Shown here piece by piece: positions 41,590 to 53,689 of a DNA stretch of 64,000 bases. The position numbers were made by a program, and so were the translations under genes. The notes beneath the pieces were generated by a model. That model was not told where the DNA came from and ran no database searches. It saw nothing but the letters and a program-made list of their open reading frames with translations. The number at the start of each line of letters is the position of its first letter. The stretch's first letter is position 1. Source of the DNA: Dryococelus australis (lineage: Eukaryota; Arthropoda; Insecta; Phasmatodea; Phasmatidae); NCBI GenBank assembly GCA_029891345.1, contig CM057009.1:286512966-286576965 (forward strand), in the 5' to 3' direction.

Positions 41590-43015
41590 ACCATCTTCAC
41601 ATGGGGATATGTGGGAAGTGGATGCTCTATGCCATGGAAGCTACGCCACCGACAACAACAGCCATGCCGCTGGAGCAGTTTGCGCACAAAGTGCCGGTGC
41701 AGTACCAAGGAAGGCTATATCATCTGCTGCACCAGTACGCCAGTGTGTTTCACATTGAGGGGAAGCTGCAGTGCACTGACATCACCGAGCACGCCATCAT
41801 CACGACGCACGAGGACATGGTCTACTCGAAGCCACGAGATTCTTCAGAAACCTGATAAACCAGTAGGTATGTGAAATGTTGAGAGACAATGTTATTGATC
41901 CTATGCAAATTCTCTACAATTGAGGCATTACACTAGCTCCTTAACAGAACGGCGAATGGAGGTTTTGTGTGGACTTTCGTCCATTAAATAAGATCACAGT
42001 AAATATGCCACCAATCAATATTAAGGACACTTTGTCACACTTTGTCAACACTAGGGCCTGCTGCAGTATTTATCTCACTAGATTTAAGTCTGGATATTGG
42101 CAAGTGCCTATCCACCCCCAAGATCGTAAAAAGACTGCCTTCACTACACCTGATGAGCGAAGATTTCAGTTTGTCGCCATGCAGGTGGCTTAAAATGTGT
42201 TCCCGCTACTTTCCAAGACCTTATGGTCAACATCCTGGACAGATACATAGGAGACCTTGCGATGGCATACCTTGATGATGTGTTAGTGTGGTCGAGTATA
42301 TGGGAGGAATACCTACACCACCTGAGCCTTGTGTTTGAAAGGTTACAGCATGATAAATTGACATGTAAAATCGACAGGTTTTAAATTGGGCATGAGCAGG
42401 ATGGAAATTCTAGGGCGTTATGTCTCAGGGGACGGACACAAACCGGAAACACAACATATCCAGCAAATACAGAAAACACCGACACCCAGATCGCGAAAAC
42501 AAGTGTGAAGATTATTTTGGTTTAATCAATTGATTTCGGGAATTCATCACTAAATTTTCTGTCATTACCGTACCACTCAGAGAAATTTTAAAGGAAAAGC
42601 GGAAATTTGTATGGACACCCCACGCAGACCAAGCATATCAGGAAATCAAACTTGCTTTTCTAAACTATCAGGTGCTAGCCAGATTTAACCTAGAACTTCT
42701 GGTTACCGTACAAACAGATGCTAGACAAGAGGGTATTGGAACTGTGCTCTACCAAACAGACAAACCTTAACAGAAACACATAATCATCTACCACAGTGCG
42801 AAATTCGGTAACGTCGACAGAAAGTATCCCATGAATGAGCAGGAGTGTTTAGCAATCGTACACGCACTGCACAAATACAGATCGTGCTTGTTAAGCAGGA
42901 AATTCACGTTGAAAACCGACAAAAGATGTTTAGTTTGGTTAGCAGGAATTCACAATGGTAAAAGTAAATTGCCCATTGGGTCTTTTTGCTGCAGGAATTC
43001 GACTTCCAGGTAAAG
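41590..43015 (+). pseudogene. Gypsy AB copy A reverse transcriptase and RNase H
   Basis: Blocks in order are LYHLLHQYASVFHIEGKLQC (linker), FCVDFRPLNKITVNMPPINI (41960-42020), SGYWQVPIHPQDRKKTAFTT and FQFVAMQ. MAYLDDVLVWSS follows at 42262-42300 with the YLDD catalytic box. RNase H has MNEQECLAIVHALHKYRSCL and FTLKTDKRCLVWLAG. The D and E of the RNase H site are visible (TDAR near 42717, NEQECLA). Frameshifts separate the blocks. Confidence 0.85.
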
Positions 43016-43059
43016 CCCATAGCAGGATAAACAAACGAGTAAGCGGATGCGTTGTCGAG

Positions 43060-44500
43060 GAAACCTTGTCCACAAATAACGGTAACAGACGACACCAAGT
43101 GGGAAGAGGTGTTACCAACCTGCCAACCACCCTGGCAATGGGATCAACACCGCCACACATATTGCAAAACATTGTTGCCAAGTGTCAGAGCGATCTTGTC
43201 TTACTAAATGTCCATGACATGTTAAGAAAAGTACATGTGGCACAAGAAACTTCTCCAGATGCCGCACAACGCTGGCAACACTGCACGGACAGGTTTCCGA
43301 ACACTGGATAGTAGTAAACCAAGAAATTCAGGTTCGTCCGCACGGAAATTGCGAGAAATGGAGGACATACGTACCGAGGGAAACACATGAACTAGTCATC
43401 GAATACGGACACGACAGTCTATAACACGGACACCCGTGTTCAGAGCAGATGCGGAGGAATGTACAAAAATATTTTCATTGGCCAGGCCTGCAGAGAGACG
43501 TGCGGCAACACGTCCAAACTTGTGTGATGTGTAACACTAGGAAACAGCGAAGAACAGACGGCGATGGCCCCCAACAACCCTGTTAACCAACTGAGCCTTT
43601 CAAAACAGTTGCTCTGGATATCATGGGCCCGTACCCCGGCACCAAAAGTGGAAAACATTTCCTAGTTGTCGTAACAGACTTGTTTACGAGATGGAGAGAG
43701 GTTTCCCTTGTCGGTAATGTGTACCGTGTCTCATATCATGCAAAGTGAGTTCTTCCCGAGGTGGTGATACCCCGAGTATTTGCTAACCGATAACGGCACC
43801 CAGTTTGTGGGAAAGAAGTGGAGGAAATACAGTACCACATGGGGAACCGAAAGCCGTATCACCCCAGCCCACCGCCCCAGGGCATACCCAACCGAGCACC
43901 AGAACCAGGATGTAAAGATACAGTTGCAAGTCCGGTTAGGAATCGACCATACGAGGTGGACAGAACTCATTCCAGAAGTGATGTTTTGTATAAGGAACAG
44001 AGTTAATGCAGCAACTGGGAAGACACCTGCCGAGATGGTAAAAGGCAGCGACTTACGTGCGCAAGGAGAACCCTGCGAAAACCCGCCGGTACCAGCAGAA
44101 GAAATTGTAAGTCACCAACAACAGATACACAAGCAGTGTGGGAAAACCAGAAAAAGTATTATGCTATGTAGATACGGTAGTGTAGGAAGCCACCACCCGA
44201 ATTAACTCCTGGAATTTATGTGTATGTGAGAGAAAGCCCGTTGTCTGCCGAGATGAAAAACCATTGTGCAGGTCTGGCACCAAGGTGGATTGGGCCAGTG
44301 AGAGTATCGCAGAAATTGGGAAATTCCACTTTTCTGGTAAAGTTGGGACCGAGGCATGCGACAAAATGACACAACGACAATCTGTGTATTGCCTGCACAC
44401 CATTATGGAAGAGAGGCAAGGAGACACCAATAAGCCAAGTACCACGGAGATCGCAGCACAGCTTACCAGAAGACACCCGCGGTGATGTAAGCCACACAAG
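43060..44500 (+). pseudogene. Gypsy AB copy A integrase
   Basis: A zinc region near 43425-43540 has GHPCSEQM and CVMCNTRKQ. The core includes KTVALDIMGPYPGTKSGKHF with the first Asp, LLTDNGTQFVGKKWRKY with the second, and PAHRPRAYPTEHQNQDVKIQ, where the expected catalytic Glu follows T (TEHQN). The tail (HCAGLAPRWIGPVRV, LGPRHATKXHN-like) to 44500 matches the C-terminal binding module. Compared with copy B the first catalytic Asp is present here. Confidence 0.85.
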
Positions 44501-45143
44501 TCTGAAACACCACCAGTCATGTAGCTCTGTGTCAACCAGATGTAAATCACAGACTGCTTAATGCTACTTTATACAGAGGCTTCAATCCCCCAGAACACTC
44601 CACGGCAAATAGGGAGGGGAAATACAATAGAAATTTTAATGCAGATGTTAGTACAATAAATAGCAGTAATTCACAGTTTGGGGGTTTTCCCATACCAGTA
44701 TGGAAAAGCCTGGTGAAAATAGTAACTTTCAGGGGTTTGAAAACACCCTTAGGGAGGATAGTTGCAGCAAAAATTCTAATTTAATCGTAGCACAATAAGT
44801 GAAAGTGATACACCATTTAGAGGGTTATCTATACCTGTAGGGCAAAGCATCACAGAACAGGCTAGTTTTAGGGGGTTTAAGGATAACAGTAGGGAGGCGT
44901 GTGCATCGGTAAGTGCAAAGTGCTACGTAAACAAACTACGTCACGTCAATCGCAAGGGGAGGAGCGAGCTACCACCTAGTCCCAACAACATGGTTCCAGC
45001 AAACAGCCCACTCCCCTACAAATGCTGCAGGGTACGGTACCTCCAAGACTATGCCTCGTGTGACCTCGACCAGTGGTCCTATTTCAGACCCTGGCAGAAC
45101 CCAGCAGAGCAGGGGTAAGCTGCTCGCACCATCTTGGCCTTCG
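44500..45143 (+). other. 3' untranslated part of Gypsy copy A
   Basis: No frame of interest. A roughly 130-base motif around GGGGGTTTTCCCATACCAGT and GAGGGTTATCTATACCTGTAG occurs in two or three diverged versions between 44680 and 44890. The segment 44990-45150 (AACATGGTTCCAGC ...) matches the corresponding part of copy B at 53,840-53,690. Confidence 0.55.
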
Positions 45144-45153
45144 AGGGAGGGAT
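45144..45153 (+). other. Polypurine tract of copy A
   Basis: CGAGGGAGGGAT immediately precedes the LTR start TGTTTGATGTCGGCTAA at 45154. The copy B equivalent is GAGGGAGGGGT before CGTTTGACGCC on the minus strand. Confidence 0.7.
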
Positions 45154-46793
45154 TGTTTGATGTCGGCTAAGAGCCAGTGGCAGTCAGACCATGACGGCGC
45201 TCACCACTAACGTAGCATGTGGTGGTAAACACATGTGCAGTATCGCTGCATTGACTTTCCCAAGACGGGATACTTGTTTTCATTGTGCTGCGTATTTCTT
45301 TTTCAGGGTCAAAATAGGTTTGCAAAGTGTAATATGTTTGTTTTCAGAGTTTTATGTAATACTGTAATATTCAAATTCAAAGTGAGTGCGGTACCGAATA
45401 ACAGGACAAGGATATTCAGACTAAGACGCCTTACAAAGACATTGAAATAATAACATGAATTTAGCCTTAGCAGTCTATTTGTGAAAATGTATTGAAATGC
45501 TTTTTGTGCCATTTCGTTTCAAATATTAATATTTTACTCAGCGTGCATAGCACTTCCGCTTGTGTGAACCCCAAAGGCAGCCATGATAGTTCCGCGCGAC
45601 CCCTGATTCTGGGCAGTCATCCTAGGAGAGCTGGTGAGGTAAGATGCTGTCACGTACGCACTTCATACTTTTGCACTGATGTAGATTTCCATAGTTTCAC
45701 TTTAGTATACCGGTTAACCTTTGCTTCGCGAATGTTTTGCCAGACATCCCCAGTGTAATGCTATCCGCTTAATTTACTTATTTTGCAGCCTTTGTGTGTA
45801 ATTATTTTCAGGGTTTTGTCATGTTTAATTGTTTTATGGCCACATCACCCACGACCACGTGGTTAGCTACAGCAAAGTCCGTAACAGCGCCATCGCCGCG
45901 TTTAGAGGAATAATTCGTGTTCTAGCTTGTGCGCCTTAGTTCATCTCTGGTTAATGTGTGTTATTTTCAATCAGGGTTCGTGTATTTTTGATAACTGATG
46001 CTTTTGTGCATTACCACGTGGTACTTTCCTATGTTTGTATTTTCCCACCATCTGACATGCTACGAGCTTTTGTATGCTTGTGTATTAACAGGAACATTTT
46101 TATGAATACAGTCATCATTTTGCCCGACCATTCTCGCCAAATTTAATGTAAAATAATGTGTTTTTCATGTGCAACACAGGGTCCTCTAATATCTTCATCC
46201 AGCGGCATCCGTGCCATCTAATACTGTTTTCACGCATCTGCATGTTTATTTTGTCTGTTCATCACTTGCCCCATGTTCATCCAGTGATATTTGTGTATTT
46301 TTGTAGAGCATTATTATTTTCTGTCTTAACCTGCTATGTGTATTGACCGTCGCCACTAAACACATGGTTCAGGGACGAGTCCCGACGAGTAGGCGTTAGA
46401 GGGAAATATAAGTGCATGTGGTAGTGTTCATGTTTATACTCCATGTCCCGTCTCTGGGTAAAATCTATAGTCCATCAGAGCGGCTGTAGACCCCTTGCCT
46501 TGTGGAGGCTGGGTTATCATGCACCGTGGAGGATCACCCATCTAGGAGTGCGCTAGTTAAGTAATTTGCTAGGGGAATCACCCACCGGAACTTGGCTAGT
46601 CATGCCTGAGATGTTAACTGTAAAATTAATTCTTGGCATGATGTAACTTGCATAAATATAAACAATCTTACCATTGTAAAATTATGTATTACTGTAGCGT
46701 TGAAACCCAGCTTTCTCCAAGTGAGACGAACACACAGAACCCACTATATCACTGAGAACACTGAGTCTCAAAGTGCAGTGCATAGGAACCATC
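45154..46793 (+). repeat. LTR-a, 3' LTR of Gypsy AB copy A (about 1.6 kb)
   Basis: It starts TGTTTGATGTCGGC after the polypurine tract and ends just before a primer-binding-site-like TGGCGTCCACC at 46796. Internal blocks match LTR-b (51110-51777), LTR-c (51853-52976), LTR-d (53688-53215, minus) and the 5' LTR remnant of copy B (58990-58910, minus). Landmarks are GTGCATAGCACTTCCGCTTG near 45543, TGTATTGACCGTCGCC near 46338, and GAGACGAACACACAGAACCC near 46723. Confidence 0.8.
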
Positions 46794-46795
46794 GC

Positions 46796-46858
46796 TGGCG
46801 TCCACCTACCAGGTAAAAGGTGTATCATAATTGTGTCGTGTATCACCCGATGGCGTCA
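46796..46858 (+). other. Primer binding site and leader following LTR-a
   Basis: TGGCGTCCACCTACC followed by TGTCGTGTATCACCCGATGG and CGTCAATTTGAATGC matches the leader of copy B (58907-58840, minus) and of the LTR-b/LTR-c junction (51780-51852). An LTR followed by a PBS means that LTR-a also served as a 5' LTR, so a tandem or recombinant arrangement existed. The following body has been lost and element C sequence begins at about 46860. Confidence 0.65.
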
Positions 46859-46859
46859 A

Positions 46860-47700
46860 TTTGAATGCGGTCACTGCCCAATTTCCTTATCAAAAGATTC
46901 CAAACCAGTTACTAGTTTTTGTGTTCCTTGGAACTTGTATCAGTTTACTTGTGTGCTATTTGGTTTGGCCACGGGTGCCCAAATTCTCATCAGGCATTTG
47001 GACATGATTTTTCATTATGTTAAATTTAAATTTATGTATAAATATGTGGATGATCTTGTCATTTACTCAAACAGTTTTGAACAACATTCATTCACTGAAA
47101 GTACTCACTTGTATGGAAAAAGCAGGTCTCACTATTAACCCTTCTAAGGGTGGGTTTGCAGTGCAATAAATTTCATTTTTGGTACATAGGATTTCTTCCA
47201 GTGGGCTTTCTATTGACCCTGATAGAACTAACTCCATTAGAAATGTTCCCCCAACTCGTGATGTGAAGTGTATTGCAAGATTCATTGGTATGGTATAATT
47301 GTTTGGTAAATTTATTAAAATTCTAGCTGAAAAGGCAACACCGATGAATAAACTTAGAAAGAGATTGATCAAATTTGAAAAGAATGATGAGCAACAAAAG
47401 GCCTTTGACACACTTAAAAATGACATCATAGATCCTCCTGTGTTACACATGTCAGATTTTAGTAAGAAGTTTATCCTCCAATCTGGCGCTTCTAGTCAAG
47501 CTATTGGAGCCGCCCTGGCTCAAAAGATTGATAGTTTTCATCAGCCAACTGCGTTCGCTTCTCACACTTTTACTCCACAAGAAATTAAATCATCCACTAT
47601 TTATGAACTGGTAAGTTTGGCTGTAATTTTTCAAATGATAAATTTAGGCAATATCTTGAACATGCTAAATATCTTCTAGAAACAGACAACCATGCTTTGT
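46860..47700 (+). pseudogene. Gypsy C reverse transcriptase (C-terminal) and RNase H
   Basis: The first frame includes CVLFGLATGAQILIRHLDMI and FKFMYKYVDDLVIYSNSFEQ with the catalytic YVDD. KAGLTINPSKGGFAVQ and SIDPDRTNSIRNVPPTRDVK follow in shifted frames. The RNase H frame (47299-47679) has FKFEKNDEQQKAFDTLK-like sequence, LHMSDFSKKFILQSGASSQA, where the usual TDAS is SGAS, and IGAALAQ...FASHTFTPQE. It is truncated at the N-terminus at 46860. Confidence 0.85.
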
Positions 47701-47989
47701 CGTCACTTTTGGCTAATCCCTGACAATTAGGTAAAATTGGTAAATGGGTTATAAAATTTCTTGCTTGAAATTTAGAGTAATACATATTAAAGGTACTTAA
47801 TATGTAGTTGCAGAGGCATTGTCTCGGATGTTTGATAGTACCAATGTATAACCTGATCTTCCAAATTTTAAAATTTTGTCGAGTTTTCCACTAGCCTTTA
47901 CTGATATTAAAAATTACCAAGAAAAATATAGAAACTCGAGTCAAATCATTTAAAATTTAAAAACAAGCATCGAAAATAAACCTTACTTT

Positions 47990-48960
47990 CTGTTTAAAGG
48001 GCTCCTTTGTTGCAGATTTCATGATAAAAGGAAGCAAATTGTTTTATAGGAGCACCTGAAAGCTGTGATTTCTGAATATTTTCTTTCATCCAATCATGGT
48101 GCTCATCTAGGAACACACAAAAACCATTCAGGCTATTCGACAACGTTTCATTTACAAGGGAATGGATGCTGAAATTTCTGAATGAGTAAAATGTTACAAA
48201 ATCTGTGCTTTCAGCTAGCCAGCAAAGAATATACACTACTGTTTTCTGTCTTCAGAGGTAGCTGAACAACATATGGAGAAAATGTTCATTGATTTTGTTG
48301 GCACCTTTCCTAGAAGTAAATTAGGAAACAATATGTTGTTAGTGTGTGTTGATGCTTTCACTACATGTGTATGGTTAGTTACACTTACAACAAACTGATG
48401 CAATCTCAACAATTCGTGTTCTTCAAACACGTGTGTTTTCAAAATTTTGGTACACATCCATCTATTGTTTCTGAAAACCGTCAATTTACCTGTCATCTCT
48501 TTATGAATATGTGCTTCTCTCATAGTATACGCCACATACTTTATCCCCATACAATAATTTTTCTTTGCATGCGGAGCATTTCAATTGAAACCATCGTTCA
48601 GCGCTTATTGCTTTTCATGCAATGGACCAGAGAAAATTGGGATAAAAATGTTTCATAGCTGCAAAAAGTGTTCAATTTTACCAAACACGAATCTTACAAA
48701 ACCAGCCCATTTAATCCCATGTTTACTTTTGCCCCAAATATTCCTTTGTCAAATTTGTGACATCTAAATGACTTGTTGCCGAAGATCTTAAGGATATTCA
48801 TAATGTCTGGGCATCGGCCTTTAATAATTTAAAGCATGCTTATATCAAGAGCCGTGCAAAATACAATAATGGTTACATTGATAACCTCTTTCGTGTAGGT
48901 CATTTAAGGATCAATTTATTTTATGAGCTCTCATATGTCAAGAAAAACCCGTGGTACTAA
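47990..48960 (+). pseudogene. Gypsy C integrase
   Basis: An HHCC-like segment near 48060-48220 reads SSNHGAHLGTHKTIQAIRQR and CYKICAFS. The core begins HMEKMFIDFVGTFPRSKLGN with the first Asp and continues LLVCVDAFTTCVW. The second Asp region and the Glu are scrambled in short frames between 48400 and 48780. VAEDLKDIHNVWASAFNNLK and INLFYELSYVKKNP near 48780-48950 are the C-terminal part. Confidence 0.75.
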
Positions 48961-49034
48961 ACTAAGTTCTTACTAAACTAAGTTAGTTGTGTCTTGTGTA
49001 ATTTAATTTGTCTTGTTGCAAACAATGTCTTGTA

Positions 49035-49037
49035 ATT

Positions 49038-49102
<65 letters not shown>
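49035..49102 (+). repeat. (TA)n(GT)n microsatellite
   Basis: ATATATATATAT followed by about 50 bases of GTGTGTGT. The frame through it (YIYIYVCVCV) is a repeat artefact. Confidence 0.95.
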
Positions 49103-49103
<1 letters not shown>

Positions 49104-49589
49104 AGTGTGTGTTTTTTATTGAAATTTTTATTTGTTCAGTGTTCATATATTTGAATTTTGGTATTTGTTTGGGTATTGAACTAGTTAGGTTCCTGAGTAA
49201 CCATTTTCCAAATGTTAAACTCTTGGGAAATTGGCCCTTGTTCTGGTAATCTAATAATAATTAGTATATTTCATGGTTAATGATGTTTGTATGTATATTG
49301 TAAGGGTAACTTGTTTTAAATTGCTGTTAGGTACTTGTCTTCGCATTATACTTTCTCCTTTTTTGTAACCTTACACTTTAAAGGGAAACATTTTTTTTCA
49401 GTCCCCACCCCTTCTCTACCCACAACCCATTTGCCCACATGTTGGCTCTAGGAATATTGCTGGCCGTCGTCAGTGTCGTTTAAGTGTCGTTAGTCACGGT
49501 AAACCCTCTAAATACAGGTGTGATTTCTGAGAAAAATTAGGACAGTACCATTTCATACAAATATTATTCAGTGGTTTTGGTTTTAGACC

Positions 49590-50900
49590 TCAATTAATTG
49601 CAACAGGAATATGCAGATTTATACATGATGTTGAACACAGTCCTTAGTGTAAATCAGAGATTTCAAACAGACAATAGTTTGTTTGATCAAAACTTTAATT
49701 TTGCTCTGTTGCAACTAGAGGACAAACTAAATGCTTTCAAAAACTGCAGCACATACTCTTATGTTCCTTCTCCCTCAGTCCCACCCCAAACAAGGAATAT
49801 TAAATTTTAGAGGCAAAACATTGAAAACTGTATTTGGAACTATGGACAATAAGCATTTGGAAAGTTTTGAAAGAGACTCAATTCTATTGACAATCAAAAT
49901 AAAATTTTCATTGATGTGGCTAATCATATCATTTTGGTTAAGGATCTAGAGGACCACATTTTAAACACTACAGAAGGAATACAGAAATTAGCTTCTCAAT
50001 ACCTGAAGAATATCAAGATTTTGTATTCTGTTTTTAACCACACCACACATGAATTGTGAGGCAGAATTGTCATTCTTGGTTTTAGATTGGGTTTCAGTAA
50101 CATGTTATTGAGAGTAAGTGAAGGCCTGTATAGCGCTAGCCTAGAATTATTTGACCAAAAGCATGCAATCGAGACTGGTGTCCATTGTAGACTCAGGTCA
50201 ACTCTCCTCGATTCCAAGGACATAATATCGTAAATCAAATCAAACACTTAATTTCTCTCCCGTTGCACATGATTGCACCAGTAACGATTGAAAATCTCTT
50301 CAGTTACTACAGTTTTAACTCTGTATATACTATTATTTACAATTCCTCATTCAATGTCATTGCAAATGTACCCCTAGCTAATAAGTATGTGTTTCAAAAT
50401 TACAATGTGTGTTTCCTGTACCTGTGCCTAACATCAACAGATATTTGTTTTTAAGGTATTAGATTTTCGGAGTGTTAATTTAGATAGAGAGCTGTTTTCT
50501 CCCGTTTCTGCTAATCTGTTATCTAAATGCAAAATTTATGGGATTACTATTTGCCCTGCAGACTTCCCTTTATTTCATGCCCATGTGGATAGTTGCAAAT
50601 TCAATCTGTTTTCTGGTAAATCTCACCTTGATTTTTGTGAAAAGTCTTTTGTATCCCTTGATTTACCCTTCTTAAACAAAACTTACTCTCTGTGGCTGTT
50701 TGTTACCAATTTCCCCATTTGTGTTACCTTCTTGTGCAGAACAACTATAGAGTCACAACCCCTTTTTACTCTTTTCATGTCTGGTCTGGAAGCGGCATCA
50801 TCAGCAATGCTTGACATTGCGAGATTGTAAGCCCTTACTGTAAGACTGTTGGCCAAGTTATTTCTGCCATTCATTTCAATCAGACTCTTCCCATACTTCA
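49590..50900 (+). pseudogene. F-like envelope protein remnant of Gypsy C
   Basis: A frame at 49598-49810 (NSLFDQNFNFALLQLEDKLN) precedes a GILNFRGKTLKTVFGTMDNK segment at about 49790-49850. This resembles the fusion-peptide region of baculovirus F and errantivirus envelope proteins (RGLxNFxGxxxxxLFGTxxxxD). Next come IFIDVANHIILVKDLEDHIL with heptad character, as in the N-terminal coiled coil, and later Cys-bearing pieces (CKIYGITICPADFPLF). The frame is broken many times and the furin site is not intact (KQG where RxxRG is expected). I describe it only as a fossil env. Confidence 0.65.
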
Positions 50901-51109
50901 CTTTCCCAAACTTATTTCAAATCTCACGTCCTTCCAAATTCCAAACTACCCAATCTTCCTCCCAATGATTCCCTCATCAAAAAACTGCTTCTTCTAGGTT
51001 CCCAACCTCATGGCACCATTTTCTGAGATGTGATAGAACTTCTTCATCCCCATCCTCCTCCACCTCCTGAACATATGAATTGTCATTTCCATTAGCCTTT
51101 GCTCTCTTG

Positions 51110-51777
51110 CAGTTTGCTGCATAGCATTTGTCGCATCTTGTGCCCCATCTTGTTTCATGTACCTTTTGAGGGTTTATGTGATTTTGTAATTTGTGAACAG
51201 TGCAATTTCTCCCGTCCTAGCCGGATCTGTGTATATGCCGTCACCACACTACCCACATGATGGAGGGCGAGCCCCAACGAGTTTGCATTAGTGATGACGA
51301 GTAATCACGCATGTGAATATGTATCAAGGGTTTCATTTGTAATTCACAGTATCCTGTCTTCAGGGAAAAACCGTCAGTCCACCCTAACTGCTGTTAGCCC
51401 TCTTCCCTTGAGAAGGCTGTGCTTTCATGCACCTCTGTGATATTATCCACCTAGGCGTGCGCTACAGTAATTGTGAGCAGGGGAGCACCCAAGCAGAATT
51501 GGCTAGTCATGACCAAGATTATCATAGTTTCATTGGCACGTTGATGTGTATGTATGATAACAATAAAAATAAGTCTACAGTGAACTTGACTCTTTTATTC
51601 AGTAGTGACAGTGTCCTAGCCACATTAATTTTATTAAGTGTTTATTTCCATTGATATTTAGTAAAAATTTAGTATTGCCTACGTGTTTGTAAGTATGCAT
51701 GGGTGAGATGGACGCACAGAACCCACAGCATCCCTCAGAACCCTGTGTCTCAATAGTGTGGTTCATTGGGAAGCACC
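51110..51777 (+). repeat. LTR-b, 3' part of an AB-family LTR
   Basis: This matches LTR-a from about 46240 to 46793, including TGTATATGCCGTCACC near 51229, the GGCTAGTCATGACC block at 51502 and GGACGCACAGAACCCACAGC near 51709. It is followed by TGGCACCCAAATTACC (PBS-like) at 51780 and the leader to 51852. Confidence 0.7.
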
Positions 51778-51779
51778 GC

Positions 51780-51852
51780 TGGCACCCAAATTACCAGTAA
51801 GTGTTTGTGTCATCGTTCGTCTCATGTCTCACCCGACGGCATTAATATAAAA
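51780..51852 (+). other. PBS and leader remnant joining LTR-b to LTR-c
   Basis: TGGCACCCAAATTACC, then CATGTCTCACCCGACGGCAT, homologous to the copy B leader (58907-58840 on minus). Directly after it, LTR sequence resumes at 51853 without any internal region. Confidence 0.65.
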
Positions 51853-52976
51853 GTTTTACTCGGCATGCATAGCACTTCTGCTTATGTGAAACCCATAGGC
51901 AATCATGGTAGGTCCGTACGATGCTATTCTTGGTGCTGTCATTGTAGGAGGTCTGGCGAGGTAAGGCACTGTCACATATGCAATTCAAAGTTTTTGCACT
52001 GATGTAGATTACCATAGCTCATTCTTAGTATACCAGTTAACCTTTGCTTGTGTAAGTTTTTGCCAGATTATTTCCCCAGCATTATGCTTCTGCTTAACTA
52101 ATAATTTTTGCCCTTGAAAGCTTTTTGAAACTTAAACGAGGCGAAAGAGGGGGAAAGATGTCGGAGAGGACATGCGGCCCATGTAACTTGAATCAGGTGT
52201 CATCTGCCTATGTTAGAGGTGTTTCATTGTAATTTCTGTATTATTGCTGTGTGCCATTTTAAGAACTCTTTTTCGTGTATGTATTTAAAGGTATTTTTCA
52301 TGTTTAAGTATTTTATGGCCACATCTTAAGCGACCACGTGGTTCATAGCTGCCAAATCGGTATCTTCACTATCCATGCAGTTTGAGGGTTTATTTGTGTA
52401 ATACCATGTACGCCGTAATTTATTTCAGAGTTTTATGTAAACTTTATATTATACAGTGTTAAATAAATTTTTGTGAAATTGGTGATTTGTATGTCTTACT
52501 ACGCGGTCATTTCCATGTCTGATTTTCTTGCCATCCGGCACCTACAAGCTCCAAACTAATTTAATGTGCAGCAGAATAATTTTCTCTAACAGAACAATAT
52601 TTTGTTTGACCTGAATTTGCCGTCTTTGTGGATAAATACAACATTTTCAAGTGCACCACATGCTCCGCTGAAACACTTATCCATCGGTATTCACACCATC
52701 AAATACTGCTTTTACGCGCTTGTGTGTTTATCCTGACCACTCATGTCATGCCCCTCATTTTCCAAGCATATTTATATGATTGTATGTAATTTATATGGTG
52801 ACATTCTTTCCGTCCTAGCTGTCTATGTGTATAGGCCGTCACCTCACTAACCATGTGCGGCAAGACGAACCCCGATGAGTCGACGTTAGTGATGCCAAAT
52901 AATCACACGTGTTTATGTAACATGTTCATTTTATATCATTTCATTATTCTCTGCAACCCTATCTTCAGGGAAAATG
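51853..52976 (+). repeat. LTR-c, internal part of an AB-family LTR
   Basis: The block starts TTTTACTCGGCATGCATAGC, equivalent to position 45528 of LTR-a, and runs to TCTTCAGGGAAAATGGG, equivalent to about 46455. The first 370 bases and the PBS-proximal end of the LTR are missing. At 52976 it meets unrelated DNA with a CACACACACACACAC run. Confidence 0.7.
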
Positions 52977-53214
52977 GGACACAAGAAGAATATTCACAAT
53001 ACACACACACACACGTGTGTGAAAACAAGCTTAGATTGCATGGATGAATTTCGTAGCAGACCATGTGGGGCAGGTGAAATTGCAATATTTCTGCGTGGAA
53101 ACGGCAAATTAAAGTCAGACAAAATATTATTCTTGCTGAGAAAATTATTCTCTTTACGATTGCAGTGGTAACTGGATTGTAACATGCCTGATTGCTGTAA
53201 AATAAAAAATACAT

Positions 53215-53688
53215 GACCGTGATGTGGTTATACGTGATGTCGTAAAATATTCAAACATGAAAAATACTCTCAAATACATACATAAAAACAAAGTCCTTAA
53301 AATTCCGTGAAGCAATAATGCAAGGGTTACAATGAAATGCCGTTAACCTAGGCGGATAGCACCTGTTTTAAGTTGTGCAGGTCGTGTGACCTCTCTGTCA
53401 TCTTTCTCCTCCTTCTCCTCGATTAACTTAAAAATGACACAAGGGCGAAATAAATTAGTAAATTGGAAGCATAATGCTGGGGAATGCATAACCAAACATT
53501 TTGCAACATCAACAAACAAACCTTTTCAACACTTTAAGACATTTTGACCCTGAAAAATAAAAAGATACATTTTACACTGCAAATAATATTCCATTATAGG
53601 AAAGTTAAAATTGGAGCCTATTTGTACACGTGCACGCCCACGTGTCATCATGGGCTTAGTGCTGGTGGCTGTTAGCTGGCGTCAAACG
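53215..53688 (-). repeat. LTR-d, truncated 3' LTR of copy B
   Basis: On the minus strand it begins CGTTTGACGCCAGCTAACAG, equivalent to TGTTTGATGTCGGCTAA of LTR-a. It continues through TTTTCAGGGTCAAAATG and CATTATGCTTCCA, and through a GAGGAGAAAGATGACAGAGA block that matches LTR-c near 52155. Similarity is lost near 53215. Confidence 0.7.
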
Positions 53689-53689
53689 A

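Larger units (their letters stand above)
40130..46793 (+). mobile_element. Gypsy retrotransposon family AB, copy A
   Basis: The + strand order is gag (40245), protease, RT, RNase H, integrase (to 44500), polypurine tract (45144-45153) and a long 3' LTR (45154-46793). The same family occurs in inverse orientation as copy B (53215-58990), which matches block by block. The 5' LTR and primer binding site are missing: homology to the leader of copy B begins only about 45 bases before the gag ATG. Many stops and frameshifts are present. Confidence 0.85.
46860..51000 (+). mobile_element. Gypsy-type retroelement C with F-like env, decayed
   Basis: The + strand holds RT and RNase H (46860-47700), integrase (47990-48960) and an F-like envelope region (49590-50900). 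Pol sequence differs clearly from the AB family. Gag, protease and the N-terminal RT are missing. Its own LTRs are not recognised: it is now flanked by AB-family LTR fragments (LTR-a with leader on the left, LTR-b on the right). Confidence 0.75.

Noticed and set aside
49013-49249. Hydrophobic peptide gene with YIYIYVCVCVCV
   Set aside because: Direct translation of a TA/GT microsatellite.
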